Below are positions 1 through 8,508 of a stretch of 64,000 bases of DNA, one piece after another. A program made the position numbers and the translations under genes. Every line of letters starts with the position of its first letter. Position 1 is the first letter of the stretch. Source of the DNA: Amycolatopsis albispora (lineage in GTDB: Bacteria; Actinomycetota; Actinomycetes; Mycobacteriales; Pseudonocardiaceae); the NCBI RefSeq assembly GCF_003312875.1, contig NZ_CP015163.1:8556001-8620000 (forward strand), written 5' to 3'. Under the pieces are notes generated by a model. The model searched no databases, was not told the origin of the DNA, and saw only the letters and a program-made list of their open reading frames with translations.

Positions 1-1
1 G

Positions 2-1594
2 CACTCGGTCGGGCACTGCTCGCGGTGCGGCACCGTGGTCGAGCCGCGCCTGTCGCTGCAGTGGTGGGTCAAGGTCGAGCCGCTGGCCAAGGCCGCCGCC
101 GAGGCGGTGCGCGACGGCCGCACCAAGATCCACCCGCCGGAACTGGCCAAGCGCTACTTCGACTGGGTCGACAACATGCACGACTGGACGATTTCGCGCC
201 AGTTGTGGTGGGGGCACCGGATCCCGGTCTGGTACGGCCCCAACGACAAGGTGGTCTGCGTCGGCCCGGACGAGGAACCGCCGTCGGGTGAGGGCTGGAC
301 CCAGGACACCGACGTGCTGGACACCTGGTTCTCTTCGGGCCTGTGGCCGATGTCGACGCTGGGCTGGCCGGACGACACGCTGGACCTGCGCAAGTTCTAT
401 CCGACCAGCGTGCTGGTCACCGGCTACGACATCCTGTTCTTCTGGGTGGCCCGGATGATGATGTTCGGGCTGTACGTGATGGACGGCAAGCAGCCGTTCG
501 ACCACGTGTTCCTGCACGGGCTGATCCGTGACGAGCAGGGCAAGAAGATGTCGAAGGCCCGCGGCAACGTGATCGACCCGCTGGACTGGCTGGACAAGTT
601 CGGCGCGGACGCCACCCGGTTCACCCTGGCGCGTGGCGCCAACCCCGGCAACGACATGGCGATCGCCGAGGAGTGGGCGGCCGGTTCGCGCAGCTTCGGC
701 ACGAAGCTGTGGAACGCCACCAGGTTCGCCCTGATGAACGGCGCGAACGTCTCGGCGCCACTGCCGCCCGCGGCGGAGCTGACCGAGGCGGACCGCTGGA
801 TCCTGGGCAGGCTCGGCGCCGTCGTGTCCGAAGTGGACGAACTGTTCGACGGTTTCCAGTTCGCGAAGCTGTCCGGTGTGCTGTACCAGTTCGTCTGGAA
901 CGAGCTGTGCGACTGGTACGTGGAGCTGGCGAAGGTGCAGTTCGCCGGTGACGCCGCGGAGAACACCCGGTTGGTGCTCGGGCACGTGCTCGACGCGGTG
1001 CTGCGGTTGCTGCACCCGATCATGCCGTTCATCACCGAGCGGCTGTGGAAGGCGCTGACCGGCGGTGAGTCGCTGGTGATCGCCGCGTGGCCCGCCCCGG
1101 AGACCGCCGCCTACGCCGACGCGGTGGCGGACCAGCGTGTCGCGGATGTGCAGAAGCTGGTCACCGAGGTGCGCCGGTTCCGGTCCGAGCAGGGTTTGAA
1201 GCCGGGCCAGAAGGTGGCCGCGCGGATCTCCGGCGACGGCTTCGCGGCCCTGTCCGCACACGACGCGGCGGTCCGCTCGCTGGTGCGCCTGACCGAGGCC
1301 GGTGACGAGTTCACCGCGAGCGTGGCGCTGGAGGTCGCGCTGTCCTCCGGCGTGGTCGAGGTGGCCCTGGACCTGTCGGGCGCGATCGACGTGGTGGCGG
1401 AGCGCAAGCGCCTGGAGAAGGACCTGGGGCTGGCGGAGAAGGAGCTGAAGCAGACCGAGGGCAAGCTGGGGAACCAGGCTTTCCTCGACAAGGCCCCGGA
1501 CGCGGTGATCGAAAAGATCCGGGCGCGCCGGGACACCGCCGTCAGCGACATCGAACGCATCAACGCCCGGCTGGCCGCACTACCGACGGCCTGA
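2..1594 (+). CDS. valS: Valyl-tRNA synthetase, C-terminal part (5' end outside window)
   Basis: Charges tRNA-Val in the cytoplasm. The reading frame is already open at base 2, so the N-terminal half, including the HIGH motif, lies outside the window. Visible are the zinc/editing-side stretch [11 protein letters not shown], then [11 protein letters not shown], the class I signature KMSKS (here [10 protein letters not shown], near base 545), the anticodon-binding helical domain (DALVLR-type fold), and a C-terminal coiled coil ([19 protein letters not shown]) that is characteristic of ValRS and absent from IleRS. The stop is at 1592-1594, and a family A palindrome begins 21 bases later. In Mycobacterium tuberculosis valS is followed directly by folC. 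Here about 16.5 kb of accessory genes separate them. Confidence 0.97.
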   Translation, partial: HSVGHCSRCGTVVEPRLSLQWWVKVEPLAKAAAEAVRDGRTKIHPPELAKRYFDWVDNMHDWTISRQLWWGHRIPVWYGPNDKVVCVGPDEEPPSGEGWTQDTDVLDTWFSSGLWPMSTLGWPDDTLDLRKFYPTSVLVTGYDILFFWVARMMMFGLYVMDGKQPFDHVFLHGLIRDEQGKKMSKARGNVIDPLDWLDKFGADATRFTLARGANPGNDMAIAEEWAAGSRSFGTKLWNATRFALMNGANVSAPLPPAAELTEADRWILGRLGAVVSEVDELFDGFQFAKLSGVLYQFVWNELCDWYVELAKVQFAGDAAENTRLVLGHVLDAVLRLLHPIMPFITERLWKALTGGESLVIAAWPAPETAAYADAVADQRVADVQKLVTEVRRFRSEQGLKPGQKVAARISGDGFAALSAHDAAVRSLVRLTEAGDEFTASVALEVALSSGVVEVALDLSGAIDVVAERKRLEKDLGLAEKELKQTEGKLGNQAFLDKAPDAVIEKIRARRDTAVSDIERINARLAALPTA

Positions 1595-1615
1595 CCGCTT
1601 CGTGTCCGCCCCGAT

Positions 1616-1668
1616 GTCACGAAAGCCACTTTCGAGACGCCAAACGTCTCGAAAGCCACATTCGTGAC
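1616..1668. repeat. Family A dispersed palindrome, degenerate copy after valS
   Basis: A 53-base imperfect inverted repeat. The outer arms are GTCACGAA/TTCGTGAC and the inner arms TTTCGAGACG/CGTCTCGAAA, with a 5-base loop. Between them the six left-arm bases read AGCCAC instead of TGTGGC, leaving an internal bulge. The right arm matches the perfect copy at 24658-24710. It lies 21 bases after the valS stop and has no T-run, so it is not a classical intrinsic terminator. Confidence 0.85.
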
Positions 1669-1693
1669 ACCGGGCGCCCTCCATCCAAACCGC

Positions 1694-1850
1694 AAGTCGG
1701 GAACGGGAGCCGACGACCACCCAGACTCCCCCTTCCCCGCCCCGGTCCACAGCCAAAAACACGGCGAAGACCCGCTTGTCAAGGTACTCTCCCCAGCCTT
1801 GACAAGCGGGTCTTCGCCGTCGTCACAATGAAATACCGGGGTGGCCACCG
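1694..1850 (-). repeat. Family B repeat with long hairpin and T-run (bounds approximate)
   Basis: A perfect inverted repeat with 24-base arms (1761-1784 and 1797-1820) and a 12-base loop. Read on the minus strand, the stem is followed by GTGTTTTTGG, so it can act as an intrinsic terminator for the minus-strand gene ending at 1857. Similarity to the other copy at about 16092-16245 extends beyond the stem on both sides: GGCTGTGGACCGGGG after the T-run, and TGGCCACCCCGG before the stem. It is therefore a repeat of roughly 150 bases, not just a terminator. Two stem pairs differ between the copies, and both changes are compensated. Confidence 0.8.
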
Positions 1851-1856
1851 CCATCC

Positions 1857-2198
1857 CTACCGCAGAAACCCGGCAAACTGAGGCACGATCTTCGCGCCTT
1901 CCACCCCCGCCCGTACCTCATCGGACGGCCCCCCGTAAATCACCAGTTCTTCCACTTCGCAGTGTTCCATGACCGCCTGGATGTACGGGTCGCTCAGCTC
2001 CCAGTGCTTGAGAATGGCCGCGGAGTCCTCGTACAGCTGGAAGCTGTGCGCCAGCCCGGCGGCTTCGTCGATGAAGACCTCCACCATCAGTTGCGGGCCC
2101 TCCCGCTCGACGAACGCCACCGCGTCGGCGACCGCCTTGCGATAGGCGTCCGCGTCGCCGGTGATTCGCATGGTGTTGTGCATCAGGATCGGTGCCAT
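1857..2198 (-). CDS. Small conserved protein, probable ferredoxin-like (ABM-type) fold
   Basis: A 113-residue cytoplasmic protein without signal peptide or membrane segment. The sequence alternates short strands and amphipathic helices (ITGDADAYRKAVADAVAFVE, then LMVEVFIDEAAGLAHSFQLY, then VEELVIYGG). This pattern resembles dimeric alpha/beta-barrel proteins of the antibiotic-biosynthesis-monooxygenase type, but no catalytic signature can be named. The ATG at 2198 gives the longest plausible protein; a second in-frame ATG at 2183 is an alternative. The gene is monocistronic and converges on valS, and its stop lies just inside the family B repeat, whose T-run faces it. Function unknown. Confidence 0.7.
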   Translation of the reverse strand: MAPILMHNTMRITGDADAYRKAVADAVAFVEREGPQLMVEVFIDEAAGLAHSFQLYEDSAAILKHWELSDPYIQAVMEHCEVEELVIYGGPSDEVRAGVEGAKIVPQFAGFLR

Positions 2199-2437
2199 GC
2201 CGCCAGGCTCACACCTCGACCATGCTGGAGGTCAACCGAGCCGCGCGTGGATCTTTTCGTGCGCCCGGTCGAGAAAGGCACCCTGGGCGGGCGCCGAGAC
2301 GAACTCCGCGCGACGTTGATCCTCACCATGGCCGGGGTAACTCAACTTCGGAAAGCTGCCGCGTCGATGCTCAGGATGAACCCGGCCAAACCTCTTTCCG
2401 GTGGCTACCATCCGAAGACGAGCACGAGGGAGGCGGA

Positions 2438-2818
2438 ATGCTGAGGCTGGGATTTCCCACGGTGGGAGTGGCCGACCTGGAGCGCGCGGTCCGGTTCTGG
2501 ACGTCGGCGCTGGATCTGGTGGACAGCCCCGAATGGGCCAGTGACCACTGGCGGACGCTGGAGCACGCCGACGGTTCCGGTCGCGCGCTCGGGTTGATGC
2601 TCAGCGAGTCGCCGGCGGAGCGGCGGCCGCGGGTGCACCTCGACCTGGTCGTCGACACCACGGCCGAGCAGGAGGCGGAGGTGGCCAGGCTGGTCGAGCT
2701 GGGCGCCGAGAAGATCGACTGGGACGACTACCCGCCGAACCCGGACTTCGTGGTGCTGGCCGATCCGGACGGCAACCCGTTCTGCGTGGTGGACCTCAGC
2801 CGGGCGCCTTCGAACTGA
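2438..2818 (+). CDS. VOC family (glyoxalase/bleomycin-resistance-like) protein
   Basis: A 126-residue protein with the two-module beta-alpha-beta-beta-beta layout of the vicinal oxygen chelate superfamily. The N-terminal module is FPTVGVADLERAVRFWTSAL and the C-terminal one ends in VVLADPDGNPFCVVDL, the usual DPxGNxFCV signature. The ATG at 2438 is preceded by GAGGGAGGCGGA, a strong ribosome-binding site. Longer in-frame extensions upstream have neither family similarity nor an RBS. Members act as dioxygenases, lyases or drug-binding proteins; the substrate cannot be inferred. The 239 bases upstream (2199-2437) hold no recognisable gene. Confidence 0.85.
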   Translation: MLRLGFPTVGVADLERAVRFWTSALDLVDSPEWASDHWRTLEHADGSGRALGLMLSESPAERRPRVHLDLVVDTTAEQEAEVARLVELGAEKIDWDDYPPNPDFVVLADPDGNPFCVVDLSRAPSN

Positions 2819-2840
2819 AGGCGCCCGGCCGAGGCGTGAG

Positions 2841-3713
2841 CTAGCCCTTCAGCAGCTGCGTGAAGATCACCCCCGCCACACCTTCCATGCCCGTCCGCAT
2901 CGGGTGGTAACGGGCGGCGTCCTCGCGGTGCTGGTCGCCGTTGATCCAGGCGGCACCGCCCTGCGCACAGGCGTCGTGGCCCAGTGACGGGCCGTAGACG
3001 TCCACATAGGACGATTCGGTGGCCGCCGCGGCGTTGGAAATGGCGCCGTTGAGCGCTTCCTCCAGCCCGGCCAGCCAGGCGTAGTCACCGTCGGCGAACG
3101 GCAGCAGCGAACCGCAGAACCCGGACGGCGGCACCACGCGCGGGTAGCCGATCGCCAGCACCTTGGCCTTCGGCGCGCGTTCGTGCACGCGGCGCAGGCC
3201 TTCGGTCAGGCTCCCTTCGGTCTGCGTGATGATGTCGCGCAGCGTGTCGACGCCCTCGACGGTGAAGTACTCGCGGCACGGCGCCCCGGCCGGGTCCTGC
3301 GACCGCAGCACCGGGCAGGTCTCGATGATGCGCCGGAACAGGTTGTAGTCGTTGCCGCCGAGCCCGACGGTGACCAGGTCGGTCTCCGGGTGCAGCGCGT
3401 CCAGCTGCGGTGGGTGGCTGCCTTCGGGCAGTTCCTGCGGCTGGGTCAGGTTCGTGGTGTCCGCGCCGCTGCAGCTGACGTCCGTCACCGTGCGCACCAC
3501 CAGCAAATCCGCCAGCAGCGATGGGTAGTTGGACGCCGACCGGTGGCAGTCCGCCGGATCGGTGCGCTGCTCCGGGATCATCGGCCCGGCGGTGTACGAG
3601 TCGCCGATGGCCACGTAGCTCTGGTAGGCGGGCAAGGCCATGGCTGCTGGTGCCACCGGCAGCACAACGGCGGCCAGCGCGACCGCGATCCCGGCGTGGA
3701 GTGCTTTCCTCAA
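2841..3713 (-). CDS. Secreted SGNH/GDSL-family hydrolase (second of a coupled pair)
   Basis: A predicted exported lipase/esterase of 290 residues. A signal peptide (RKALHAGIAVALAAVVLPVAPAAMA) precedes block I YVAIGDSYTAG with the nucleophilic Ser, block III GLGGNDYN, and block V SLGHDACA with the downstream YHP that supplies the catalytic His. Six cysteines after the signal peptide suggest three disulfides, as in Streptomyces SGNH esterases. The start is a TTG (3713-3711) with GAGGGGACT upstream. It shares bases with the TGA of the preceding gene (TTGA), implying translational coupling. The protein is a close paralogue of its upstream neighbour, so the pair looks like a tandem duplication. 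Confidence 0.9.
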   Translation of the reverse strand: MRKALHAGIAVALAAVVLPVAPAAMALPAYQSYVAIGDSYTAGPMIPEQRTDPADCHRSASNYPSLLADLLVVRTVTDVSCSGADTTNLTQPQELPEGSHPPQLDALHPETDLVTVGLGGNDYNLFRRIIETCPVLRSQDPAGAPCREYFTVEGVDTLRDIITQTEGSLTEGLRRVHERAPKAKVLAIGYPRVVPPSGFCGSLLPFADGDYAWLAGLEEALNGAISNAAAATESSYVDVYGPSLGHDACAQGGAAWINGDQHREDAARYHPMRTGMEGVAGVIFTQLLKG

Positions 3714-4594
3714 CTGGAGTCCCCTCGGCGAAGGTGGTCGTAGACAACACCGGAGATGCCGTGCATCCCGGCGGCGAACGGGTGGTAGGGCGCGGCGTAC
3801 GGGCGCAGCCGCTTGCCGTTGATCCAGGCCGCGTCCTCGGCGCAGGCGTCGTGCCCGAGCGACGGGCCCCAGGTGTCCACATAGGACGCCCCGGTGGCGG
3901 CGGCCGCCCTGGCGACGGCTTCGTTGAGCGCCTGCTCGACACTGTTCAGCCAGGCGTAGTCGCCGTCGGCGAACGGCAGCACGGACGGGCAGTAACCGGC
4001 TTCCGGTGCGATCCGCGGATAGCCGATGGCCAGCACCTTCGCCCGCGGCGCGTACGCCTTCGTGGTCTCGAAGGCGAGCCGCAGATTGCCCTCGGTGCGC
4101 CCGATGGCGGCCTTCAGCGTGTCGACCCCGCCGACGGTGAAGTGCTCGCGGCACGGCGCGCCGTTCGGGTCCAGTTTCCGCAGGCCGGGGCAGGTGTCGA
4201 TGATCCGGCTGAACAGGTTGAAGTCGTTGCCGCCGATGCCGATGGTGACCAGGTCGGTCTCCGGCCGCAGCGCGTTGAACTGCGGTGGGTGGTAGCCGAT
4301 GGCCAGCCGCTGCGGGGCGGTCAGGTGCGTGGTGTCCGCGCCGCTGCAACTGCCGTCCACATAGGACCGGACGCCGAGCTTGACGGCCAGCAGCGCCGGG
4401 TAGTTGGTGCTCGAGCGGCGGCAGCCCGCCGGATCGCCGCGCTGCCACGGGATCAGCGGCCCGGCGGTGTAGGAGTCACCGAGGGCCACGTAGTTCTGGA
4501 ACGCGGTGGTGGCGCCCGCCGCCGGGGCGGTGGTCAGCGCCCCGGCGGCCATCATGGCCGCGGCCACCAGCCCGGTACTTCGTCGCCATCTCAT
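3710..4594 (-). CDS. Secreted SGNH/GDSL-family hydrolase (first of a coupled pair)
   Basis: A 294-residue predicted exported esterase/lipase. The signal peptide starts MRWRRSTGLVAAAMMAAGAL and likely ends near APAAGA. Family blocks are YVALGDSYTAG (Ser nucleophile), GIGGNDFN (oxyanion Gly and Asn) and SLGHDACAEDAAW with a later YHP His. Cysteine spacing matches the downstream paralogue. I chose the ATG at 4594 because GAAGGGA lies just before it and it begins a proper signal peptide; the frame is open further upstream but without signal features. First gene of a two-gene operon. Its promoter should lie in 4595-4880, shared with the divergent sugar operon. Confidence 0.9.
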   Translation of the reverse strand: MRWRRSTGLVAAAMMAAGALTTAPAAGATTAFQNYVALGDSYTAGPLIPWQRGDPAGCRRSSTNYPALLAVKLGVRSYVDGSCSGADTTHLTAPQRLAIGYHPPQFNALRPETDLVTIGIGGNDFNLFSRIIDTCPGLRKLDPNGAPCREHFTVGGVDTLKAAIGRTEGNLRLAFETTKAYAPRAKVLAIGYPRIAPEAGYCPSVLPFADGDYAWLNSVEQALNEAVARAAAATGASYVDTWGPSLGHDACAEDAAWINGKRLRPYAAPYHPFAAGMHGISGVVYDHLRRGDSS

Positions 4595-4825
4595 CAGCGG
4601 GTTCCCTTCGCGCCGTGGAAAAACCGAACCTCGTTCCCTGCTTAGTCCGGCCTCCGGCGGCGGGGAGCCTCCAAAGGAGTGCAGGCACCCGGTGAACTTC
4701 GGGGAGAACTCGATCACCAAGGGTCACCACTTCGGCGTAGTGACTCGGTTGCTCTCGGTTGCCTGAATCGTTGTCAAGTCTGCCAACTGGAGGACATCTG
4801 GCCATGGGTACCCAAATTGAGATCA

Positions 4826-4878
4826 TTCGGGACATACTTCTGCTTGCCATGAACGTAAGTTCTCCGTAGTGTCCCGAA
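4826..4878. promoter_or_regulatory. Perfect 9-base inverted repeat upstream of the sugar operon
   Basis: TTCGGGACA (4826-4834) and TGTCCCGAA (4870-4878) are exact inverted copies separated by 35 bases. They lie in the divergent region (4595-4880) between the SGNH pair and the Gfo/Idh-ABC operon, and the right arm touches the predicted start codon. The layout fits a bipartite operator bound by a dimer of dimers, but no regulator gene is adjacent. No convincing -35/-10 pair was found, and the rest of the 286-base gap shows nothing else. Confidence 0.45.
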
Positions 4879-4880
4879 AC

Positions 4881-6017
4881 ATGGCTGTGACCGACCTCTC
4901 CGCAGAGGCCTCGTCGATAACCCCCTCCGCTGTTCCCCGGCCCCGGGTGGCCGTCGTGGGCAGCGGCTTCATGGGCCGCGTGCACGCCGAAGCGGCGCGG
5001 CGCGCGGGTGCCGAGATCGTCGGCGCGGTGGGGTCCAGCGCGGCGCGCGCGGCTGCCGCCGCCGAGGCGGTCGGTGCTGCTCAGGGCTATTCCGATCTCC
5101 GGGCGATGCTCACCGACGCGGCGCCGGACGTGGTGCACGTGTGCACCCCCAACGCGGTGCACGCGGCCGCCGCCGAAGCGGCCATCGCCGCCGGCGCCCA
5201 CGTGATCTGCGAGAAGCCGCTGGCCACCTCCGCCGAGGACGCGGCGCGGCTGGCGGCCGCCGCACACGACGGTGGCCGCGTGGCCACCGTCCCGTTCGTG
5301 TACCGCTTTCACCCGATGGCGCGGGAAATGCGGGCGCGGGTCGCGGCGGGGGAGCCGGGCGCGGTGTCCGTTGTGCACGGTGGATACCTGCAGGACTGGC
5401 TCTCCCGCCCCGAAGACGACAACTGGCGCGTGGATTCCGCGGTCGGCGGGCTGTCGCGCGCCTTCGCCGACATCGGCTCGCACTGGTGCGACTTCCTGGA
5501 GTTCGTGCTCGGCGAGCGCATCCTGGCGCTGTCCGCGCAGAGCGCCACCGTGCGCGACCGCCGCGGTGACCTCCCGGTGTCCACTGAGGACCTGGTGACC
5601 CTGCACCTGCGCACGGCGAGCGGGGTGCTCGGCACCGGGGTCATCTGCCAGGTCGCGGCGGGCCGGAAGAACCGGCTGCACCTGGAGGTCTCCGGCACCG
5701 ACACCAGCCTCGGCTTCGACCAGGAACTGCCCGAGCAGCTGTGGCTCGGCCGCCGCGACGGCAGCACGCTGCTGGTCCGCGACCCGGAAACGCTGTCCCC
5801 CCAAGCGTTGCGCTACTCGCGCCTGCCCGCCGGGCACGCGCAGGGCTACCAGGACTGCTTCGACGCGTTCGTCGCCGACACCTACGCCGCGGTGCGCGGG
5901 GAACCCGTCGCCGACGGCCTGCCCACCTTCGCCGACGGCCTCCGCGCGGCCCGGCTCACCGAAGCCGTGCTGACCTCCGCCGCCGCGGGCGGGCAGTGGA
6001 CGGAGGTACCCGAATGA
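4881..6017 (+). CDS. Gfo/Idh/MocA-family NAD(P)-dependent oxidoreductase
   Basis: A soluble sugar or cyclitol dehydrogenase of about 378 residues. The N-terminal Rossmann fold has VAVVGSGFMGRVHAEAA. The family motif CEKPLAT supplies the catalytic-site Lys, and a C-terminal alpha/beta substrate domain follows (GGLSRAFADIGSHWCDF). Start: GTG at 4869 and ATG at 4881 are both in frame and neither has a ribosome-binding site. I prefer 4881, with leaderless or weakly initiated translation possible. First gene of an operon: its stop overlaps the next ATG (ATGA). With a ThuA-domain protein and an isomerase in the same operon, oxidation of an imported sugar to a keto-sugar is the likely role (inference). 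Confidence 0.9.
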   Translation: MAVTDLSAEASSITPSAVPRPRVAVVGSGFMGRVHAEAARRAGAEIVGAVGSSAARAAAAAEAVGAAQGYSDLRAMLTDAAPDVVHVCTPNAVHAAAAEAAIAAGAHVICEKPLATSAEDAARLAAAAHDGGRVATVPFVYRFHPMAREMRARVAAGEPGAVSVVHGGYLQDWLSRPEDDNWRVDSAVGGLSRAFADIGSHWCDFLEFVLGERILALSAQSATVRDRRGDLPVSTEDLVTLHLRTASGVLGTGVICQVAAGRKNRLHLEVSGTDTSLGFDQELPEQLWLGRRDGSTLLVRDPETLSPQALRYSRLPAGHAQGYQDCFDAFVADTYAAVRGEPVADGLPTFADGLRAARLTEAVLTSAAAGGQWTEVPE

Positions 6018-7495
6018 CCGACGTGAAACTGACCGGCATCACCAAGCGCTTCTTCGGCGTGCCCGTGCTCAAGGGCGTGGACCTGGAACTGCATGAGGGC
6101 GAGGTGCACGCGCTCGTCGGCGAGAACGGCGCCGGGAAGTCCACGCTGATGAAGGTGCTGGCCGGGGTGCACCGCCCGGACGAGGGCAAGGTCGAGGTCG
6201 ACGGCACCGAGGTGCACTTCGGCTCGCCGCGTGACGCGCAGGCCGCCGGGGTGTCGATCGTGCACCAGGAGTTCAACCTGCTCGGTGACCGCACGGTGGC
6301 GGAGAACGTGTTCCTGGGCCGTGAACCGACCCGCCGCGGCCAGGTGGACCGCCGCAAGATGGAGGCCGACACCGCCGAACTGCTCGAGGGCATCGGCGTC
6401 AAGAACATCTCGCCGCGCACCGCGGTGCGCCGCCTGCCGGTGGCGCTGCAGCAGGTGGTCGAGATCGTCAAGGTGCTCTCCACCGACGCGCGGGTGATCG
6501 CGATGGACGAGCCGACCGCCGCGCTCGCCGGGCACGAGGTCGAACTGCTGTACAGCCTGATCGGGCGCCTGCGCGAACGCGGGATCGCGGTGCTCTACGT
6601 CTCGCACCGCATGCGCGAGGTGTTCGACCTGAGCCAGCGGATCACCGTGCTCAAGGACGGCGCGCTGGTCATCACGGCGAACACCGCGGACCTGACCAGC
6701 GACCAGCTGGTGCGGCACATGGTCGGCCGCCCGCTCGACGCCTTGTTCCCCGACCGCGCCAACAAGGCCGACCTCGGTGACGTCCGCCTCGCCGTGCGCG
6801 GTGGCGGCAACGAGCGGCTCTCCGGCATCGACTTCGAAGTGCGTGCCGGCGAGATCGTCGGGCTGGCCGGGCTGCAGGGCGCGGGCCGCTCCGCGGTGGC
6901 CAGGGCGGTTTGCGGGATCGACCCGTTCACCACCGGCACCGTCGAAATCGACGGCGGCCCGGCCCGCCTGCGCTCGCCCCGCGATTCGGTGCGGCGCGGC
7001 ATCGCGCACGTCACCGAGGACCGCAAGGGCGAAGGGCTCGCGCTGCGGCAGTCGGTCAAGGACAACGCGCTGCTCGTCCGCCGCTCCGCCTTCGGCCGGA
7101 AGCTGGGCAGGCTCGACCTGCCCGCGCTGCTGAAGTCGGTCACCGTCGTCGCCCGCAACGAAGACCAGGAAGTGCGCTTCCTCTCCGGCGGCAACCAGCA
7201 GAAGGTGGTGCTGGCGAAGTGGCTGGCCGTCGAGCCGAAGGTGCTCGTGGTCGACGAACCCACCCGCGGCATCGACGTGGGTGCCAAGCGGGCGGTCTAC
7301 GACCTGCTCCGCGAACTGGCCGGGCGCGGGGTCGCCATCCTGATGATCTCCTCCGAACTGCCCGAGCTGATCGGGATGAGCGATCGCGTGCTGGTCATGC
7401 ACGAAGGCCGCCTGGCCGGGGAACTGCCCGCCGGGCCTACCGAGGAAGCCGTGATGTCACTGGCCACCGGACACGAACTGGCGGGTACGGCATGA
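6014..7495 (+). CDS. Sugar ABC transporter ATPase, RbsA/MglA type (two ATPase domains)
   Basis: A 493-residue cytoplasmic ATPase driving import of a monosaccharide or cyclitol. The first domain has Walker A GENGAGKST, a relaxed signature region (LPVALQQVVEIVK) and Walker B VIAMDEPTAAL. The second has the usual degenerate P-loop GLQGAGRS, the canonical signature LSGGNQQKVVLAKWL and Walker B VLVVDEPTRGID. Length and asymmetry match the carbohydrate-uptake family 2 (CUT2). ATG at 6014 overlaps the upstream stop, and the downstream permease starts inside its own stop, so the genes are translationally coupled. Confidence 0.96.
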   Translation: MTDVKLTGITKRFFGVPVLKGVDLELHEGEVHALVGENGAGKSTLMKVLAGVHRPDEGKVEVDGTEVHFGSPRDAQAAGVSIVHQEFNLLGDRTVAENVFLGREPTRRGQVDRRKMEADTAELLEGIGVKNISPRTAVRRLPVALQQVVEIVKVLSTDARVIAMDEPTAALAGHEVELLYSLIGRLRERGIAVLYVSHRMREVFDLSQRITVLKDGALVITANTADLTSDQLVRHMVGRPLDALFPDRANKADLGDVRLAVRGGGNERLSGIDFEVRAGEIVGLAGLQGAGRSAVARAVCGIDPFTTGTVEIDGGPARLRSPRDSVRRGIAHVTEDRKGEGLALRQSVKDNALLVRRSAFGRKLGRLDLPALLKSVTVVARNEDQEVRFLSGGNQQKVVLAKWLAVEPKVLVVDEPTRGIDVGAKRAVYDLLRELAGRGVAILMISSELPELIGMSDRVLVMHEGRLAGELPAGPTEEAVMSLATGHELAGTA

Positions 7496-8508
7496 CCGCC
7501 ATCGCCGACCGCCCGGCCGCGCCCCAGCGCCCGGCGCACGACCGTCCGAAGTGGACGCAGAAGCTGACGCCCGTGGTGTCGGTCTACCTGGCGCTGGTGG
7601 TGCTGCTGATCGTGGGCAGCGTGCTGGTCGCGGTGGACGGCGGCACGCTGCTCGACCAGGGCGGGATCCTGAACATCCTGACCCGCAGCACCACGCTCGG
7701 CCTGGTCGCCATCGGGCAGACGCTGGTCATCCTGACCGGCAAGCTCGACCTGTCGGTGGCCTACCTGATCGGGCTGTGCTCCCTGATCGCCGCCGAGACG
7801 ATGGCGGGCGACCCCGGCAACATCGTCTTCGCGGTGGTGCTGACCGTGGCCGTGGCCGCGGTGGTCGGCCTGGTCAACGGCCTGGTGATCACCCGGCTCA
7901 AGGTGAACGCGTTCATCGCCACGCTGGGCACCGCGCTGATCATCCGCGGCTACCTGGAGAACGGGTACGAAGGACCGGCCGGTGAGGTGCCGCGGGCCTT
8001 CCAGCACCTCGGGTACGACCGGATCGGGCCGATCCCGATCTCCACCCTGCTGATGCTCGCGCTGGCCGGGCTGGCGTGGTGGTACCTCGGCCGCACCCGC
8101 GGCGGGTACCACATCTACGCGGTCGGCGGCGACGAGGACGTGGCGCGGCTGTCCGGGGTGCGCACGCAGCGCACCATCGTCAAGGCCCACGTGCTGTGCT
8201 CCATCGCCGCCGGGCTCGCCGGGATCTTCCTGGCCAGCAGGCTCGGCTCCGGCGCGCCGTACGTCGGCACCGACGCCGGGTACGACCTGGAGTCCATCGC
8301 GGCCGTGGTGCTCGGCGGCACGCTGCTCGCCGGTGGCCGCGGCGGCGTCGCCGGCACCATCGGCGGCGTGTTCATCCTGGCCACCCTGGACACGATCTTC
8401 GACGACCTCGGGGTCACGCCGTTCTTCAAGGACGTGGTCCGCGGCGTGGTGCTCATCGTGGCCGTGGCGCTCTACGCCCGCCGCCAGCTTTCCAGGAGGG
8501 GCAAGTGA
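7492..8508 (+). CDS. Sugar ABC transporter permease, RbsC type (first)
   Basis: A 338-residue integral membrane permease of the CUT2 family with about 8-10 hydrophobic segments. After a hydrophilic N-terminus the first helix is VVSVYLALVVLLIVGSVLV. Family hallmarks are QTLVILTGKLDLSV, GLVNGLVITRLKVNAFIATLGT and the late VVLGGTLLAGGRGGV loop. The ATG at 7492 overlaps the ATPase stop (ATGA). With the next permease it probably forms a heterodimeric channel; many CUT2 systems use a homodimer, so two non-identical permeases are a small departure. Confidence 0.95.
   Translation: MTAIADRPAAPQRPAHDRPKWTQKLTPVVSVYLALVVLLIVGSVLVAVDGGTLLDQGGILNILTRSTTLGLVAIGQTLVILTGKLDLSVAYLIGLCSLIAAETMAGDPGNIVFAVVLTVAVAAVVGLVNGLVITRLKVNAFIATLGTALIIRGYLENGYEGPAGEVPRAFQHLGYDRIGPIPISTLLMLALAGLAWWYLGRTRGGYHIYAVGGDEDVARLSGVRTQRTIVKAHVLCSIAAGLAGIFLASRLGSGAPYVGTDAGYDLESIAAVVLGGTLLAGGRGGVAGTIGGVFILATLDTIFDDLGVTPFFKDVVRGVVLIVAVALYARRQLSRRGK

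Noticed and set aside
1616..1850. Insertion sequence or transposon remnant between valS and the small protein
   Set aside because: Palindromes are present but there is no transposase fragment and no target-site duplication could be seen. Recorded as dispersed repeats instead.
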